64,000 bases of DNA, from contig NZ_AP025739.1 in assembly GCF_003574315.2 (NCBI RefSeq), positions 558,001 through 622,000 on the forward strand, read 5' to 3'. This stretch comes from Capsulimonas corticalis. Its GTDB lineage: Bacteria; Armatimonadota; Armatimonadia; Armatimonadales; Capsulimonadaceae. The stretch's first letter is position 1, and every line of letters starts with the position of its first letter. The notes beneath the pieces are model-generated. The model did not search any database and had not been told where the DNA came from. It saw only the letters and a program-made list of their open reading frames with translations. A program made the position numbers and the translations under genes. Positions 45,782 through 54,317 of the stretch are shown here, one piece after another.

Positions 45782-47092
45782 ATGCGCGAATTTGACACAG
45801 CCACTATCAGCCGGGCCGAAATCGAGCGCAAGCTCACTGTCCGCACCGACGAAAACACCTCCACTGTCGAAGCCACCGTCCGCGACATTCTGCACGACGT
45901 CCGCACGCAAGGCGATGCGGGTCTTCTGGCACACACCCAGCGGCTTCATTGGCCGGGCGCGACCGCCGAGACGCTGCTTGCATCCCAAGATGAGCGGGAT
46001 GCGGCGAGCGACGCGCTGGACGCTCAGGTCGCGGGGTCATTGCGCGCGGCCGCCGCGAATATCGATGCGTTCCATCGCGCGGAGCGCGGACAGCTGCAAT
46101 CGTGGATGCACACCGAATCCGGTGGCCGCGTGCTGGGGCAGCTGCTTCAGCCGGTCCAGCGGGTGGGATTGTATGTGCCGGGCGGCAAGGCGTTTTATCC
46201 GAGCACGGTCTTGATGACGGCGATCCCCGCCGTCGCCGCCGGAGTGGCCGAGATTATCTTGTGCACGCCCGCCGGCGCGGATGGGTCGATCAACCCCGCC
46301 ATTTACGCGGCCGCCGCGCCCTATGTCCAGAAGATCTTCAAGATCGGCGGCGCGCAGGCGATCGGCGCGATGGCTTATGGGACCGAGACGGTGCCGAAGG
46401 TGGACGTGATCGTCGGCCCCGGCAATCAGTATGTCAATATCGCCAAGCGATTGGTTTACGGCGAGGTCGGGATCGATATGCTCGCGGGACCATCGGAAGT
46501 CGCGGTCATCGCGGACGCCGACGCCAATCCGGCGTTTGTCGCCGCCGATATCCTGGCCCAGATCGAGCACTCGCAGGACAACCGTGGGTTCCTCTTCTCC
46601 CCGTCGCAACCCTTGCTCGATCGCGTGAAGGCTGAAGTATTGCGTCAGGCCGCGCTGCTGTCGCGCGGAGAGATCCTGGCGCACACGATCGAACATTTGA
46701 CGGTCGTCAAGACGCGGACTCTCGACGAGGCGATTGAGCTGTCCAATATTCTCGCGCCCGAGCACCTGGAGCTGTGCGTGCGCGAGCCGCTGGCGGCGCT
46801 GCCGAAGATCAAGAACGCCGGCGCGGTGCTGCTCGGGGAGCACACCTCGGCGCCCATCGGCGACTATATCGCCGGACCGTCGCACACCCTCCCGACCGCC
46901 GGGGCCGCGCGCTTCTCGTCGCCGCTCTCGGTCGCCACCTTTATGAAGCGCACCAGCGTTATCTATTACTCCGCCGAAGCCGCGCGATCGGCCGCGCCCG
47001 ATGTCGCGCGCATCGCCGATGTCGAAGGCTTCGACGCCCATGGCGCGGCCGCATTGCTGCGCGCGTCCACAAGTCCAAAGGAACCATCGTGA
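45782..47092 (+). CDS. hisD: Histidinol dehydrogenase
   Basis: A 436-aa zinc enzyme that oxidises histidinol twice to histidine with NAD. Typical segments: VGLYVPGGKAFYPSTVLM, IGGAQAIGAMAYGTE, VIVGPGNQYVNIAKR (the family has this glycine-rich motif), DMLAGPSEVAVIAD, and ILAPEHLELCV. Catalytic residues lie around AQIEHSQDN and EHTSAPIGDYIAGPSH. The length is normal. It overlaps the following HAD phosphatase gene by 4 nt, so the pair is coupled, which may link the last steps of histidine synthesis. Confidence 0.96.
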   Translation: MREFDTATISRAEIERKLTVRTDENTSTVEATVRDILHDVRTQGDAGLLAHTQRLHWPGATAETLLASQDERDAASDALDAQVAGSLRAAAANIDAFHRAERGQLQSWMHTESGGRVLGQLLQPVQRVGLYVPGGKAFYPSTVLMTAIPAVAAGVAEIILCTPAGADGSINPAIYAAAAPYVQKIFKIGGAQAIGAMAYGTETVPKVDVIVGPGNQYVNIAKRLVYGEVGIDMLAGPSEVAVIADADANPAFVAADILAQIEHSQDNRGFLFSPSQPLLDRVKAEVLRQAALLSRGEILAHTIEHLTVVKTRTLDEAIELSNILAPEHLELCVREPLAALPKIKNAGAVLLGEHTSAPIGDYIAGPSHTLPTAGAARFSSPLSVATFMKRTSVIYYSAEAARSAAPDVARIADVEGFDAHGAAALLRASTSPKEPS

Positions 47093-48045
47093 TCACTCTC
47101 TCTCCCCGCGCCGAAGAACTGCGACCGCAGCTCAAGGCCATCCTGTTCGATATGGACGGCGTTCTCCTCGACATCACGCAGTCGATTCGTGTCGCCAATA
47201 TCCTGGCCGTGCCCTTTTTCCTGCGTGAGCGCCTCGGATGGCCGGTCGGCGACGATCTCATTACCTCCGAAGATATCGAGAAGTTCAAGAACGCCGGCGG
47301 TTTCAATGACGACCGCGATCTGACCTGCGCCATCGTGCTGCACTACATCGTGCGCGGCCACGAGAACCCAACCGCCTCCCCGGAAACGCTCAGCGTCCTT
47401 CAGCCAAACCTCACGCGCTACGCGGCGCGGATCGCGCAGCGCGGCGGCGGCCTCAAAGCCGCCGAGGACCTCGCGCTGGAGCACTTCACCCGCGAAGACA
47501 AGTTCGACATCGAGATCCAGTACCGCAAGAAGGAGATCTCCCAGATCTTCCTGGAGCTCTTCGCCGGCGAGCACAGCGAGCGGCTTTACGGCAAGCCCGC
47601 GGCCTATTATACGGGGCCGGGACTGGTCAACAACGACAAAGTCATCATCGATCCCGCGCTGATCCCCGCCGGCCGCGCCCTTGGCGTGCTGACCGGGCGC
47701 AGCCGCGAGGAAACGCAGTTCGGACTGGAGCTGGCGAATCTGATCGAGGCGATCCCGGAAGCCTACCGCGTCACGCAGAAAGAGGGCTTCTACAAACCCG
47801 ACATGCGCGGCCTCAAACTCTTGCTGGAGCGAGTCGGCGGCGGCCCCGCGATTTACATCGGCGACACGCTCGACGATCACAAGACCGTCGCCCGACTGCT
47901 CGCCAAGATCCCCGACGCGCCCGTCCTCTCGGCGCTCGTCCTGACCGGCCCGATGGGCGCGGCGAATACGGGTCTGTTCAAGCGTTCCGGCGCGGACATC
48001 GTCGCCGAGGACGTCAACGAAGTCCTGCGCTGGATCGCCGGATAG
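47089..48045 (+). CDS. HAD family phosphatase, candidate histidinol-phosphate phosphatase
   Basis: A 318-aa HAD hydrolase. Motif I is LFDMDGVLLD (about 22-31), motif II the threonine in LGVLTGRSREET, motif III around KPDMRG, and motif IV IYIGDTLDD (about 259-267). A helical cap of about 150 residues sits between motifs I and II. The start GTG overlaps the hisD stop (GTGA) with AAGGAA upstream. HAD phosphatases of this subfamily occur next to or fused with histidine genes, so removal of phosphate from histidinol-phosphate is a reasonable but unproven role. Confidence 0.75.
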   Translation: MITLSPRAEELRPQLKAILFDMDGVLLDITQSIRVANILAVPFFLRERLGWPVGDDLITSEDIEKFKNAGGFNDDRDLTCAIVLHYIVRGHENPTASPETLSVLQPNLTRYAARIAQRGGGLKAAEDLALEHFTREDKFDIEIQYRKKEISQIFLELFAGEHSERLYGKPAAYYTGPGLVNNDKVIIDPALIPAGRALGVLTGRSREETQFGLELANLIEAIPEAYRVTQKEGFYKPDMRGLKLLLERVGGGPAIYIGDTLDDHKTVARLLAKIPDAPVLSALVLTGPMGAANTGLFKRSGADIVAEDVNEVLRWIAG

Positions 48046-48098
48046 AGTCCGGCGGGCAATCGACACACATGACACATCATCGGCGCAAGGAGTGAAGA

Positions 48099-49085
48099 AT
48101 GCAGTACGGTTCGATTGCGGGGCTCTCCAAGTCCGTCTCACGTTTGATCCATGGCGCCATCGCGCTGAATAATGAGACCGCCGAGCGCGAGTTTCCCCTG
48201 CTCGACAAGGTCTTCGAATATGGCTGCACGACATTCGACACCGCTTATATCTACGGCGGCGGCCAGACGGATGTCCAGCTCGGCCGCTGGATCCGCGAGC
48301 GCGGTATTCGCGACAAAGTGGTAATCCTGGCGAAGGGCGCCCACCCCGGCCCGCAGGGCGCCAAGGTCACGCCCGAAGACATCACCTCGGATCTGAACGA
48401 GACGCTGGAGCGAATGCAACTGGACAATGTCGATCTGTATGTCCTGCACCGCGACGACGAGTCCGTTCCGGTCGGTCCCATCGTCGAGATTTTGAACCAG
48501 CATCTGAAGGCCGGCAAGATCAGCGCCTTCGGCGGCTCCAACTGGACGCACGAGCGTATCGGCGAAGCGAACGCCTACGCCCTGGCGCATGGCCTGGTTC
48601 CGTTCGCCGCCACGAACCCGAACTACAGCCTAGCGGCGCAGATCGTTCCGCCGTGGGAAGGCTGTGTGACGGTCAGCGGCCCCGAGAACGCCGAGGCCCG
48701 CGCCTGGTACGCCGAACAGAAGATCTCCGTGCTCGCCTGGTCCAGCCTCGCCAGCGGCTTCTTCTCGGGCCGCATCAGCCGCAATTCGCTCAACCCGCCA
48801 TCGGAACTGGGCGGCACGCAGGAGTTTCTCAATGAAACCTGCCGCCGCAGCTACTGCTCGGAAGAGAACTTCCAGCGCCTCGACCGCGTGAAGCAGCTCG
48901 CGCACGACAACGGCGCCACGATCCCGCAAGTCGCTCTGGCGTATATCTTCCATTCGCCCATGAACGTCTTCGCCCTGACCGCCAGCGCCAACGCCGACGA
49001 GTTCCTCTCGAACATCGACGCGCTGGACCTGACCCTATCCGCCGCGGAAGTCGCCTGGCTTGACAACGGTACGCCGATTCCTTAG
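48099..49085 (+). CDS. Aldo/keto reductase
   Basis: A 328-aa (beta/alpha)8 NAD(P)H-dependent reductase. The catalytic tetrad can be placed: Asp and Tyr in FDTAYIYGGGQTD (about 47-59), Lys in VVILAKGAH (about 79), His in LYVLHRDDES (about 118). A cofactor-binding region is near VLAWSSLASGFFSGR. It starts at ATG 48099 with AAGGAG upstream. It separates the his genes. Substrate unknown; sugar-derived aldehydes are possible given the GH35 gene behind it. Confidence 0.88.
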   Translation: MQYGSIAGLSKSVSRLIHGAIALNNETAEREFPLLDKVFEYGCTTFDTAYIYGGGQTDVQLGRWIRERGIRDKVVILAKGAHPGPQGAKVTPEDITSDLNETLERMQLDNVDLYVLHRDDESVPVGPIVEILNQHLKAGKISAFGGSNWTHERIGEANAYALAHGLVPFAATNPNYSLAAQIVPPWEGCVTVSGPENAEARAWYAEQKISVLAWSSLASGFFSGRISRNSLNPPSELGGTQEFLNETCRRSYCSEENFQRLDRVKQLAHDNGATIPQVALAYIFHSPMNVFALTASANADEFLSNIDALDLTLSAAEVAWLDNGTPIP

Positions 49086-49123
49086 ACTTTGAAGACTTGT
49101 CAGTCGACGTTAAAGAACAATAT

Positions 49124-49228
49124 GGCCGGCGGTTAAAACCGCGCCTGCAAAAGCATGTCACCCGCGCAGGCGGGTTTCGGCGCTCTTTCAGGCCGGGCGC
49201 CCTTTGGGCGTTTAACCGCCAGCCGGCT
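49124..49228. repeat. Cloverleaf-like palindromic repeat
   Basis: The ends GGCCGGC and GCCGGC carry GCGGTTAAAAC and GTTTAACCGC arms, enclosing CCCGC-GCAG-GCGGG and CGCCC-TTT-GGGCG. The same plan as the element at 42658: an outer stem with two inner hairpins. It lies directly before the GH35 gene and generates a false N-terminal extension of that frame. Confidence 0.75.
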
Positions 49229-49240
49229 TGGAGCCTCCCT

Positions 49241-52204
49241 TTGAATATCAAAACACTCGGTCTCGCCGCCTGCGCTCTGCTGAGCGGAGCTGCTTTGTTC
49301 CCAACTCTCGCGCACGCGAACGACGGCATCTTTCCTTCCGCGACGAAAGCTAAGCAAGCCATCGACTTCGACGGACGAGGCTTCCTCATCAACGGCAAGC
49401 GCACCTTCATCGCCAGCGCCGGAATGGAGTACGCGCGAGTTCCGCGCGCGCTCTGGCGCGACCGGCTCCTGCGCTTCAAGCGCGCGGGAATGAACTGCGT
49501 CGAAGTCTACAACTTCTGGGACTTCCATGAGCCGCAGGAGGGTAAGTTCAACTTCTCCGGCGACGCGGACCTGGACGCATTCTTCAAACTCGTCCACTCC
49601 CTCGGAATGTACGCCATCGCCCGTGTCGGTCCCTACTACTGCGCCGAATGGGACAACGGTGGTTATCCGGTCTGGCTGCGCAACAAGCCCGGCGTCCGCG
49701 TGCGTGAGGACAGCCCGGAGTTCGAGAAGTATGTGGATCGGTATTTCGACAAACTGATCCCCATCGTCGCCGCCAATCAAATCAACCGGGGCGGCTGCGT
49801 CGTGCTGGTTCAGCTGGAGAACGAGCATCCACAGGGATGGGGCACGGAAATGCCCAACGCCTACTTCCGTCATCTGCAAAGCAAGGCTCTCGCGCTCGGC
49901 CTGGAAGTCCCTTACTTCTTCAGCGGCCTGCATCATGGCAGCGATCCCGCTGGCGATGTCGGCCACTCCTGGGACAGCGTGGGGCGAACGAACCCATGGA
50001 TGACGACGGAGTTCTGGTCGATATGGTACGATCGCTACGGACAGAGCCTGGACGCCGCGAACGAATACGATCGGCGCACCATGAAGATATTGGCCTACGG
50101 CGGCAATGGCTACAATTACTACATGATGCACGGCGGCACGAACTTCGCCTACTGGAACAATGACGAGGACGCAGCCAGCTACGACTACGGCGCCGCCGTC
50201 GGCCAGGGCGGAGATCTGCGTTCGATCTACTATCGCAACAAGCGGGCCGCGTGGTTCGCGCGCAGTTTCCAGAGCATTCTGGAGGACAGCACAAACGCGG
50301 ATGCGGACTTCTCCGCCGCCGCGAGCGATCCCGCCGTCAAAGTCACCGCGCGGCGCAGCCCGGCGGGAACCCTGGTCTTTCTGGATAACCCCGGCAAATC
50401 TCCCGTTCAGACGTCCGTCGGCGGACCGAACGGGTCCGCGGAAATGGGCATTGGGTCTGTGACGCTGGAGCCGGGCGAAATTGCGGGCTTCGTGCGAGAC
50501 TATCAGATCGCGCCGGGCGTAACGATCACGCGCACGTCATCGCGGATCATGGGGATCTTCGATCAAGACGGCGTCACAACCATGGTGATTCACGGAGAGC
50601 CGGGATCGATGGGCCAGGTGCTGATGAAAACGAACTCGCAGGCGGCGATCGCCGCAGGCGCGTCCGACTTCAAAAGCAGCGGCAACACGCTCACGCTGGA
50701 CGCCAAATTCCCGCAAAGCGGCGTGGATGAGTACACCTTCGCCGCAGGCGCCACTCATGTGCGAATCCTTGCGGTCGGCACGGCGCGCGCGGATCGGACC
50801 TGGTTTGTGGAAGCGGGCGGCAAGAACTATATTGTGAGCGGACCGGAGTACATCTCGGACGCCGCCATTCAAAACGGCCGTCTGCGCCTTACTTACGAAA
50901 AGCCCTGGATTCCGATCCCGGAAGCCGAACCCAGCCTTGAGACCGTGATCTACAGCAGCGGCGACGCGCCGCAGCGCTTCCCCGCCAACGATTATCAAGC
51001 CAAGCGAAAAACGACGCTGGAAGTCAGCCAATGGGAGACTAAGAGTGGATCGGACGAAGCCGCCGTCAATTATGACGATCACGGATGGCTGGCGAGCGCG
51101 GCTCCCTCCCAGATGGGCGCCGACAACGATATCACGGCGGACGCCTGGTATCGCAGCGCGATTCCGGTCCCTAAGACAGGCGACTACACGATCAAGATCG
51201 ACTCGGCGCAGGACCGCTGGCTGCCGTTTGTGGACGGCGCGCCCGCAGGCCCGAAGTTCGTTCACGGAAACTCCGTGAACGTCCATCTGACAGCCGGAAC
51301 GCACGCATTCGCCGCCTTCACCGCGCATGATGGACGCCAGAAAATGCCCGGATACGTCGGTTTGATTGAAAGCAGCGCGCCCAAAGGGCTTTTCGGCGCC
51401 GCAAGTCTCACCCAGCAAGCGGGCGAAGACATCGCGCTGACTCCATGGCGCGTACTGAAATCCGACGACCACACCGCGCCTCCGGCCTCGGACGCCGCCG
51501 GCTGGAGCGCCTACGCCATCGGCCAGGACCCGTTTGGCGGCCAGAGCGGGTTCGTCTGGCTCCAAACGACGCTTCCAGACACGGCCCCCAACCTGAAGAG
51601 CCACAGCGTCTTGTTTCCCACCGTGGACGACAACGCCACCGTCTTCCTGAACGGCCAGAAGCTCACGACGCATGAAGGCTGGAATGAGCAGTTCAACGTC
51701 AGCCTCGATAGCGCCTGGCGCGCGGGCGGCCCCAACATCCTTTCCGTCCTGGTGGAAAACACCGCCGGCGCCGGCGGCATGTCGGCGGCGCCCTCTCTGT
51801 CCAGTGTGATTTTCTCGCAGCCGATTACCGGCTGGAAACTGCGCGGCGGCCCCGGCGATCCCTTCGACGCCAAAGGCTGGACCGCCTTCCAAAAAGCCGA
51901 GGCGAATGGTCCGCGCTTCTATCGCGCCAAAATCTCCGCCCCCGGCGGCGTCGCCCCCGGCCAGGTCTGGCGCGTCCTCACCCACGGGCTCTCCCACGGC
52001 TCCGTCTGGGTCAACGGACAGAACCTCGGACGCTACCCGGAGAAGATCCCGATAGAGGGCATGTATATCCCGCCTGTCTGGCTCAAGCCCGGCGACAACT
52101 CTCTGGTGATCTACGATGAGAGCGGAAACGCCCCCGATCAAGTCGAAGTTCAAGTGGAAGCCGCCGCGAGCCGCGATCTGCTGACGATTGAGGCGAAGGG
52201 GTAA
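49241..52204 (+). CDS. Secreted beta-galactosidase, GH35
   Basis: A 987-aa exported enzyme. The signal peptide is LNIKTLGLAACALLSGAALF up to AHA. The GH35 barrel follows, with FIASAGMEYARVPRALWRDR, NCVEVYNFWDFHEP, the proton donor in VLVQLENEHPQG, and the nucleophile in WMTTEFWSIWYDRYG. Several beta-sandwich modules fill the C-terminal 500 residues. The frame is open to 49097 through the repeat, but TTG 49241 with GGAG 7 nt upstream starts the signal peptide. It releases terminal beta-galactose, for example from plant galactan. Confidence 0.9.
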   Translation: MNIKTLGLAACALLSGAALFPTLAHANDGIFPSATKAKQAIDFDGRGFLINGKRTFIASAGMEYARVPRALWRDRLLRFKRAGMNCVEVYNFWDFHEPQEGKFNFSGDADLDAFFKLVHSLGMYAIARVGPYYCAEWDNGGYPVWLRNKPGVRVREDSPEFEKYVDRYFDKLIPIVAANQINRGGCVVLVQLENEHPQGWGTEMPNAYFRHLQSKALALGLEVPYFFSGLHHGSDPAGDVGHSWDSVGRTNPWMTTEFWSIWYDRYGQSLDAANEYDRRTMKILAYGGNGYNYYMMHGGTNFAYWNNDEDAASYDYGAAVGQGGDLRSIYYRNKRAAWFARSFQSILEDSTNADADFSAAASDPAVKVTARRSPAGTLVFLDNPGKSPVQTSVGGPNGSAEMGIGSVTLEPGEIAGFVRDYQIAPGVTITRTSSRIMGIFDQDGVTTMVIHGEPGSMGQVLMKTNSQAAIAAGASDFKSSGNTLTLDAKFPQSGVDEYTFAAGATHVRILAVGTARADRTWFVEAGGKNYIVSGPEYISDAAIQNGRLRLTYEKPWIPIPEAEPSLETVIYSSGDAPQRFPANDYQAKRKTTLEVSQWETKSGSDEAAVNYDDHGWLASAAPSQMGADNDITADAWYRSAIPVPKTGDYTIKIDSAQDRWLPFVDGAPAGPKFVHGNSVNVHLTAGTHAFAAFTAHDGRQKMPGYVGLIESSAPKGLFGAASLTQQAGEDIALTPWRVLKSDDHTAPPASDAAGWSAYAIGQDPFGGQSGFVWLQTTLPDTAPNLKSHSVLFPTVDDNATVFLNGQKLTTHEGWNEQFNVSLDSAWRAGGPNILSVLVENTAGAGGMSAAPSLSSVIFSQPITGWKLRGGPGDPFDAKGWTAFQKAEANGPRFYRAKISAPGGVAPGQVWRVLTHGLSHGSVWVNGQNLGRYPEKIPIEGMYIPPVWLKPGDNSLVIYDESGNAPDQVEVQVEAAASRDLLTIEAKG

Positions 52205-52234
52205 GAGGTCTCCCCTGAGTCCCCAAGTCGAAGA

Positions 52235-52273
52235 GGCTGTCCCCCGGCCCCCACATGGGGTCGGGGGGCAGCC
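52235..52273 (+). terminator. Hairpin after GH35
   Basis: 17-bp arms (52235-52251, 52257-52273) with two G-U pairs, followed by TATTTC. A GC-rich 3'-end hairpin, probably a terminator or stabiliser. Confidence 0.6.
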
Positions 52274-52313
52274 TATTTCTGAAGGGACCGAGAGCTCAGC
52301 GCCCACCTTACCC

Positions 52314-52342
52314 TAGACAAACCCCCGCCCCTCTGGTACAAT
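52314..52342 (+). promoter_or_regulatory. Promoter of hisB (leaderless)
   Basis: TAGACA (52314-52319), a 17-bp spacer and TACAAT (52337-52342), 7 nt before ATG 52350 and with no Shine-Dalgarno. This predicts a leaderless hisB transcript. Confidence 0.75.
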
Positions 52343-52349
52343 CCACGAT

Positions 52350-52943
52350 ATGACACAGGCACGAACCGCCGTCGTTGCGCGCAAAACGCGGGAGACGGAC
52401 ATACAGTTATCGGTCACGCTGGACGGCGATGGTGAAAGCGAAATCGTCACCGGCGTCGGCTTCTTCGACCACATGCTCACCCACATCGCCCGGCATGGAT
52501 TGCTGCACCTGACGGTGCAGGCCGAGGGCGATCTGCACATCGACGATCACCATACCGTGGAAGATATCGGCATCGCGCTGGGAACGGCGCTGCGCGAGGC
52601 GTCGGGCGACAAAAAGGGCATCGTACGCTACGGGCACGCCGTTGTGCCCATGGACGAGGCGCTCGTTACCTGCGCTCTGGACTGGAGCGGCCGGGGGCTG
52701 CTGGTCTCGGATTTCGCTTTTCCGTCGGATAAGATCGGGACTTTTGATACGGAGCTCGTCGCGGAGTTCTTTCGGGCCGTCGCGGCGAACGCCGGCCTGA
52801 CGCTGCACTTTGAGCAGCGGCGCGGCTCCAACTCGCACCATATCGCCGAAGCGGCGTTCAAGGCCTTTGGGCGCGCGCTGGACGCCGCCAAGCGTCACGA
52901 CGCCCGTGTCCAGGGCATTCCCAGCACGAAGGGAAGCCTGTAA
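52350..52943 (+). CDS. hisB: Imidazoleglycerol-phosphate dehydratase
   Basis: A 197-aa monofunctional enzyme of histidine biosynthesis, without a fused phosphatase domain. Two manganese-binding motifs are present: GFFDHMLTHIARHG and DIHIDDHHTVEDIG-like LHIDDHHTVED in the first half; GSNSHHIAEAAFKAFGRAL in the second half. The length is standard. It leads a small operon with an unknown PH-like membrane protein and hisH. Confidence 0.96.
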   Translation: MTQARTAVVARKTRETDIQLSVTLDGDGESEIVTGVGFFDHMLTHIARHGLLHLTVQAEGDLHIDDHHTVEDIGIALGTALREASGDKKGIVRYGHAVVPMDEALVTCALDWSGRGLLVSDFAFPSDKIGTFDTELVAEFFRAVAANAGLTLHFEQRRGSNSHHIAEAAFKAFGRALDAAKRHDARVQGIPSTKGSL

Positions 52944-52948
52944 ACGCC

Positions 52949-53413
52949 ATGGCGATCAAAGAACTTCCGCCCATCACCTTCCCGCACACATTCGCCGCCG
53001 GCAACACTTACCGCTGGGGAATGGGGCTATTCTCGGCCATGGGCTTGTTCGCGACGGGAAACGCGCTGTCGCACCACCAGCCAAGCAACGCCTTCGTCGC
53101 CGGCGTGCTGACGGCGGGCTTTGTCTTCCTTCTGTTCGCGGTCCTCTCGTTTCGCATCCGCGTGGATGGAACCGGGATGACACAGAGCTGGCTGATCGGG
53201 AAGTCGGCGATTACCTGGCCGCAAGTCGCGCGCGTCGATCGGTCGCGCCGGGTGTACTCGATCCATATCGCCGATGGGACCGAGCCGATCATGATCTCAT
53301 TCCTGTCCACGCCCGCCCAGATCGCGGTGGCGCAGGAATCGATCCGCTGCGCGGGCCTCACCCCAACGCGCGGCAAGATCCCGCTCCCGGCCGTGGAGCG
53401 ATGGGACCGCTAA
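52949..53413 (+). CDS. Unrecognised membrane protein with PH-like C-terminal part
   Basis: A 154-aa protein between hisB and hisH. Residues about 20-70 form two hydrophobic helices (MGLFSAMGLFATGNAL, AFVAGVLTAGFVFLLFAVLSF). The remainder reads as a small beta-rich domain (RIRVDGTGMTQSWLIGKSAI, then WPQVARVDRSRRVYSIHIAD), like bacterial PH-type domains (DUF304 style). There is no known link to histidine synthesis. Its stop overlaps the hisH start (TAATG), so it is cotranscribed. Confidence 0.65.
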   Translation: MAIKELPPITFPHTFAAGNTYRWGMGLFSAMGLFATGNALSHHQPSNAFVAGVLTAGFVFLLFAVLSFRIRVDGTGMTQSWLIGKSAITWPQVARVDRSRRVYSIHIADGTEPIMISFLSTPAQIAVAQESIRCAGLTPTRGKIPLPAVERWDR

Positions 53414-54027
53414 TGAAAATCGCCATTATTGATTACGGCATGGGCAACCTGCGCAGCGTCGAAAAAGCCTTCCACAAGATCGGCGCCGCCGGCGCGTTCG
53501 TCACCAGCGACCCGGCGGAGATCTTCGCCTCCGACAAAGCCGTTCTGCCCGGCGACGGCGCGTTCGACTCCACCATGCACTCGCTGCGCGAATCGGGCAT
53601 CGACAAGATCTCCCTCGACTTCATCGCCTCCGGACGCCCTTTCTTAGGCATCTGCGTCGGCATGCAGGTGCTACTCACAACCAGCGAAGAGGGCGAGCCC
53701 GGCGTCCGCGGCCTCGACGTCGTCCCCGGCCAGGTCAAGCGCTTCACCGGCGACGGCCTTAAAGTCCCGCAGATCGGCTGGAACAACATCAATTTCACGC
53801 CCGGCGCGCCGCTCGCCCACGGCCAGCCCGCCGGCGACCCGATGGCCTACTTCCTGAACTCCTACTACTGCGCCCCCGACGATCCCGCCGACATCGCCGC
53901 AACCACCGACTACGGCGTGACCTTCTGCTCCGCGATCCATCGCGGAAACGTGTGGGCGACTCAGTTCCACCCAGAGAAGTCGGGGTTAGTGGGGCTGGCG
54001 ATTTTGGAGAGCTTTTCGGAGGTGTGA
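53413..54027 (+). CDS. hisH: Imidazole glycerol phosphate synthase, glutaminase subunit
   Basis: A 204-aa class I glutamine amidotransferase that feeds ammonia to HisF. Motifs: IDYGMGNLRSVEKA at the start, the nucleophilic cysteine in FLGICVGMQVLL (about 77-88), and the His/Glu pair in ATQFHPEKSGLVG (about 184-196). ATG 53413 overlaps the previous stop (TAATG). hisF and hisA are not in the window; they may follow elsewhere. Confidence 0.95.
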   Translation: MKIAIIDYGMGNLRSVEKAFHKIGAAGAFVTSDPAEIFASDKAVLPGDGAFDSTMHSLRESGIDKISLDFIASGRPFLGICVGMQVLLTTSEEGEPGVRGLDVVPGQVKRFTGDGLKVPQIGWNNINFTPGAPLAHGQPAGDPMAYFLNSYYCAPDDPADIAATTDYGVTFCSAIHRGNVWATQFHPEKSGLVGLAILESFSEV

Positions 54028-54048
54028 GGGACCTATCCCCCGCGTAAT

Positions 54049-54310
54049 CCCTATTCCCCCGCGCTTTAGCGCGCTTCCCCCTTTTTCCCAACAAGCTGTT
54101 GCGCAGGGGAAAACGGGAGCCACTCATTGGTTTCCATTCACTCGTGTCGTAGCCGGCAAAGACAAAGCATAGCATGTGAAAAAACGATCAGCCCATTCAC
54201 TCTTGACACAATCAAGAGTGAATGGGCTGTAGTTATTTGCTCCCCTTTTCCCCCGCGCAGCGGCTTGTTGGGAAAAAGGGGGAAAGCGCTTTAGCGCCGG
54301 GGGAATAGGG
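54049..54310. repeat. Large inverted repeat with about 72-bp arms
   Basis: Left arm 54049-54120 and right arm 54239-54310 are imperfect reverse complements. Shared cores include CCCTATTCCCCC, GCGCTTTAGCGC and CTTTTTCCCAACAAGC. Between them lies the ftsZ terminator hairpin (54189-54229). The core also appears as a small hairpin at 26096-26130. The region separates the convergent hisH and ftsZ genes and contains no gene. Confidence 0.8.
54189..54229 (-). terminator. Terminator of the dcw cluster after ftsZ
   Basis: Perfect 18-bp arms (54189-54206, 54212-54229), 5-nt loop CACAA. On the minus strand it is followed by ATCG and six T. It ends the ftsA-ftsZ transcript. Confidence 0.85.
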
Positions 54311-54317
54311 CCTTCCC

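Noticed and set aside
49097-49240. A 48-residue extension of GH35 upstream of its signal peptide
   Set aside because: It is translated from the cloverleaf-like repeat, and a good Shine-Dalgarno fits TTG 49241 instead.
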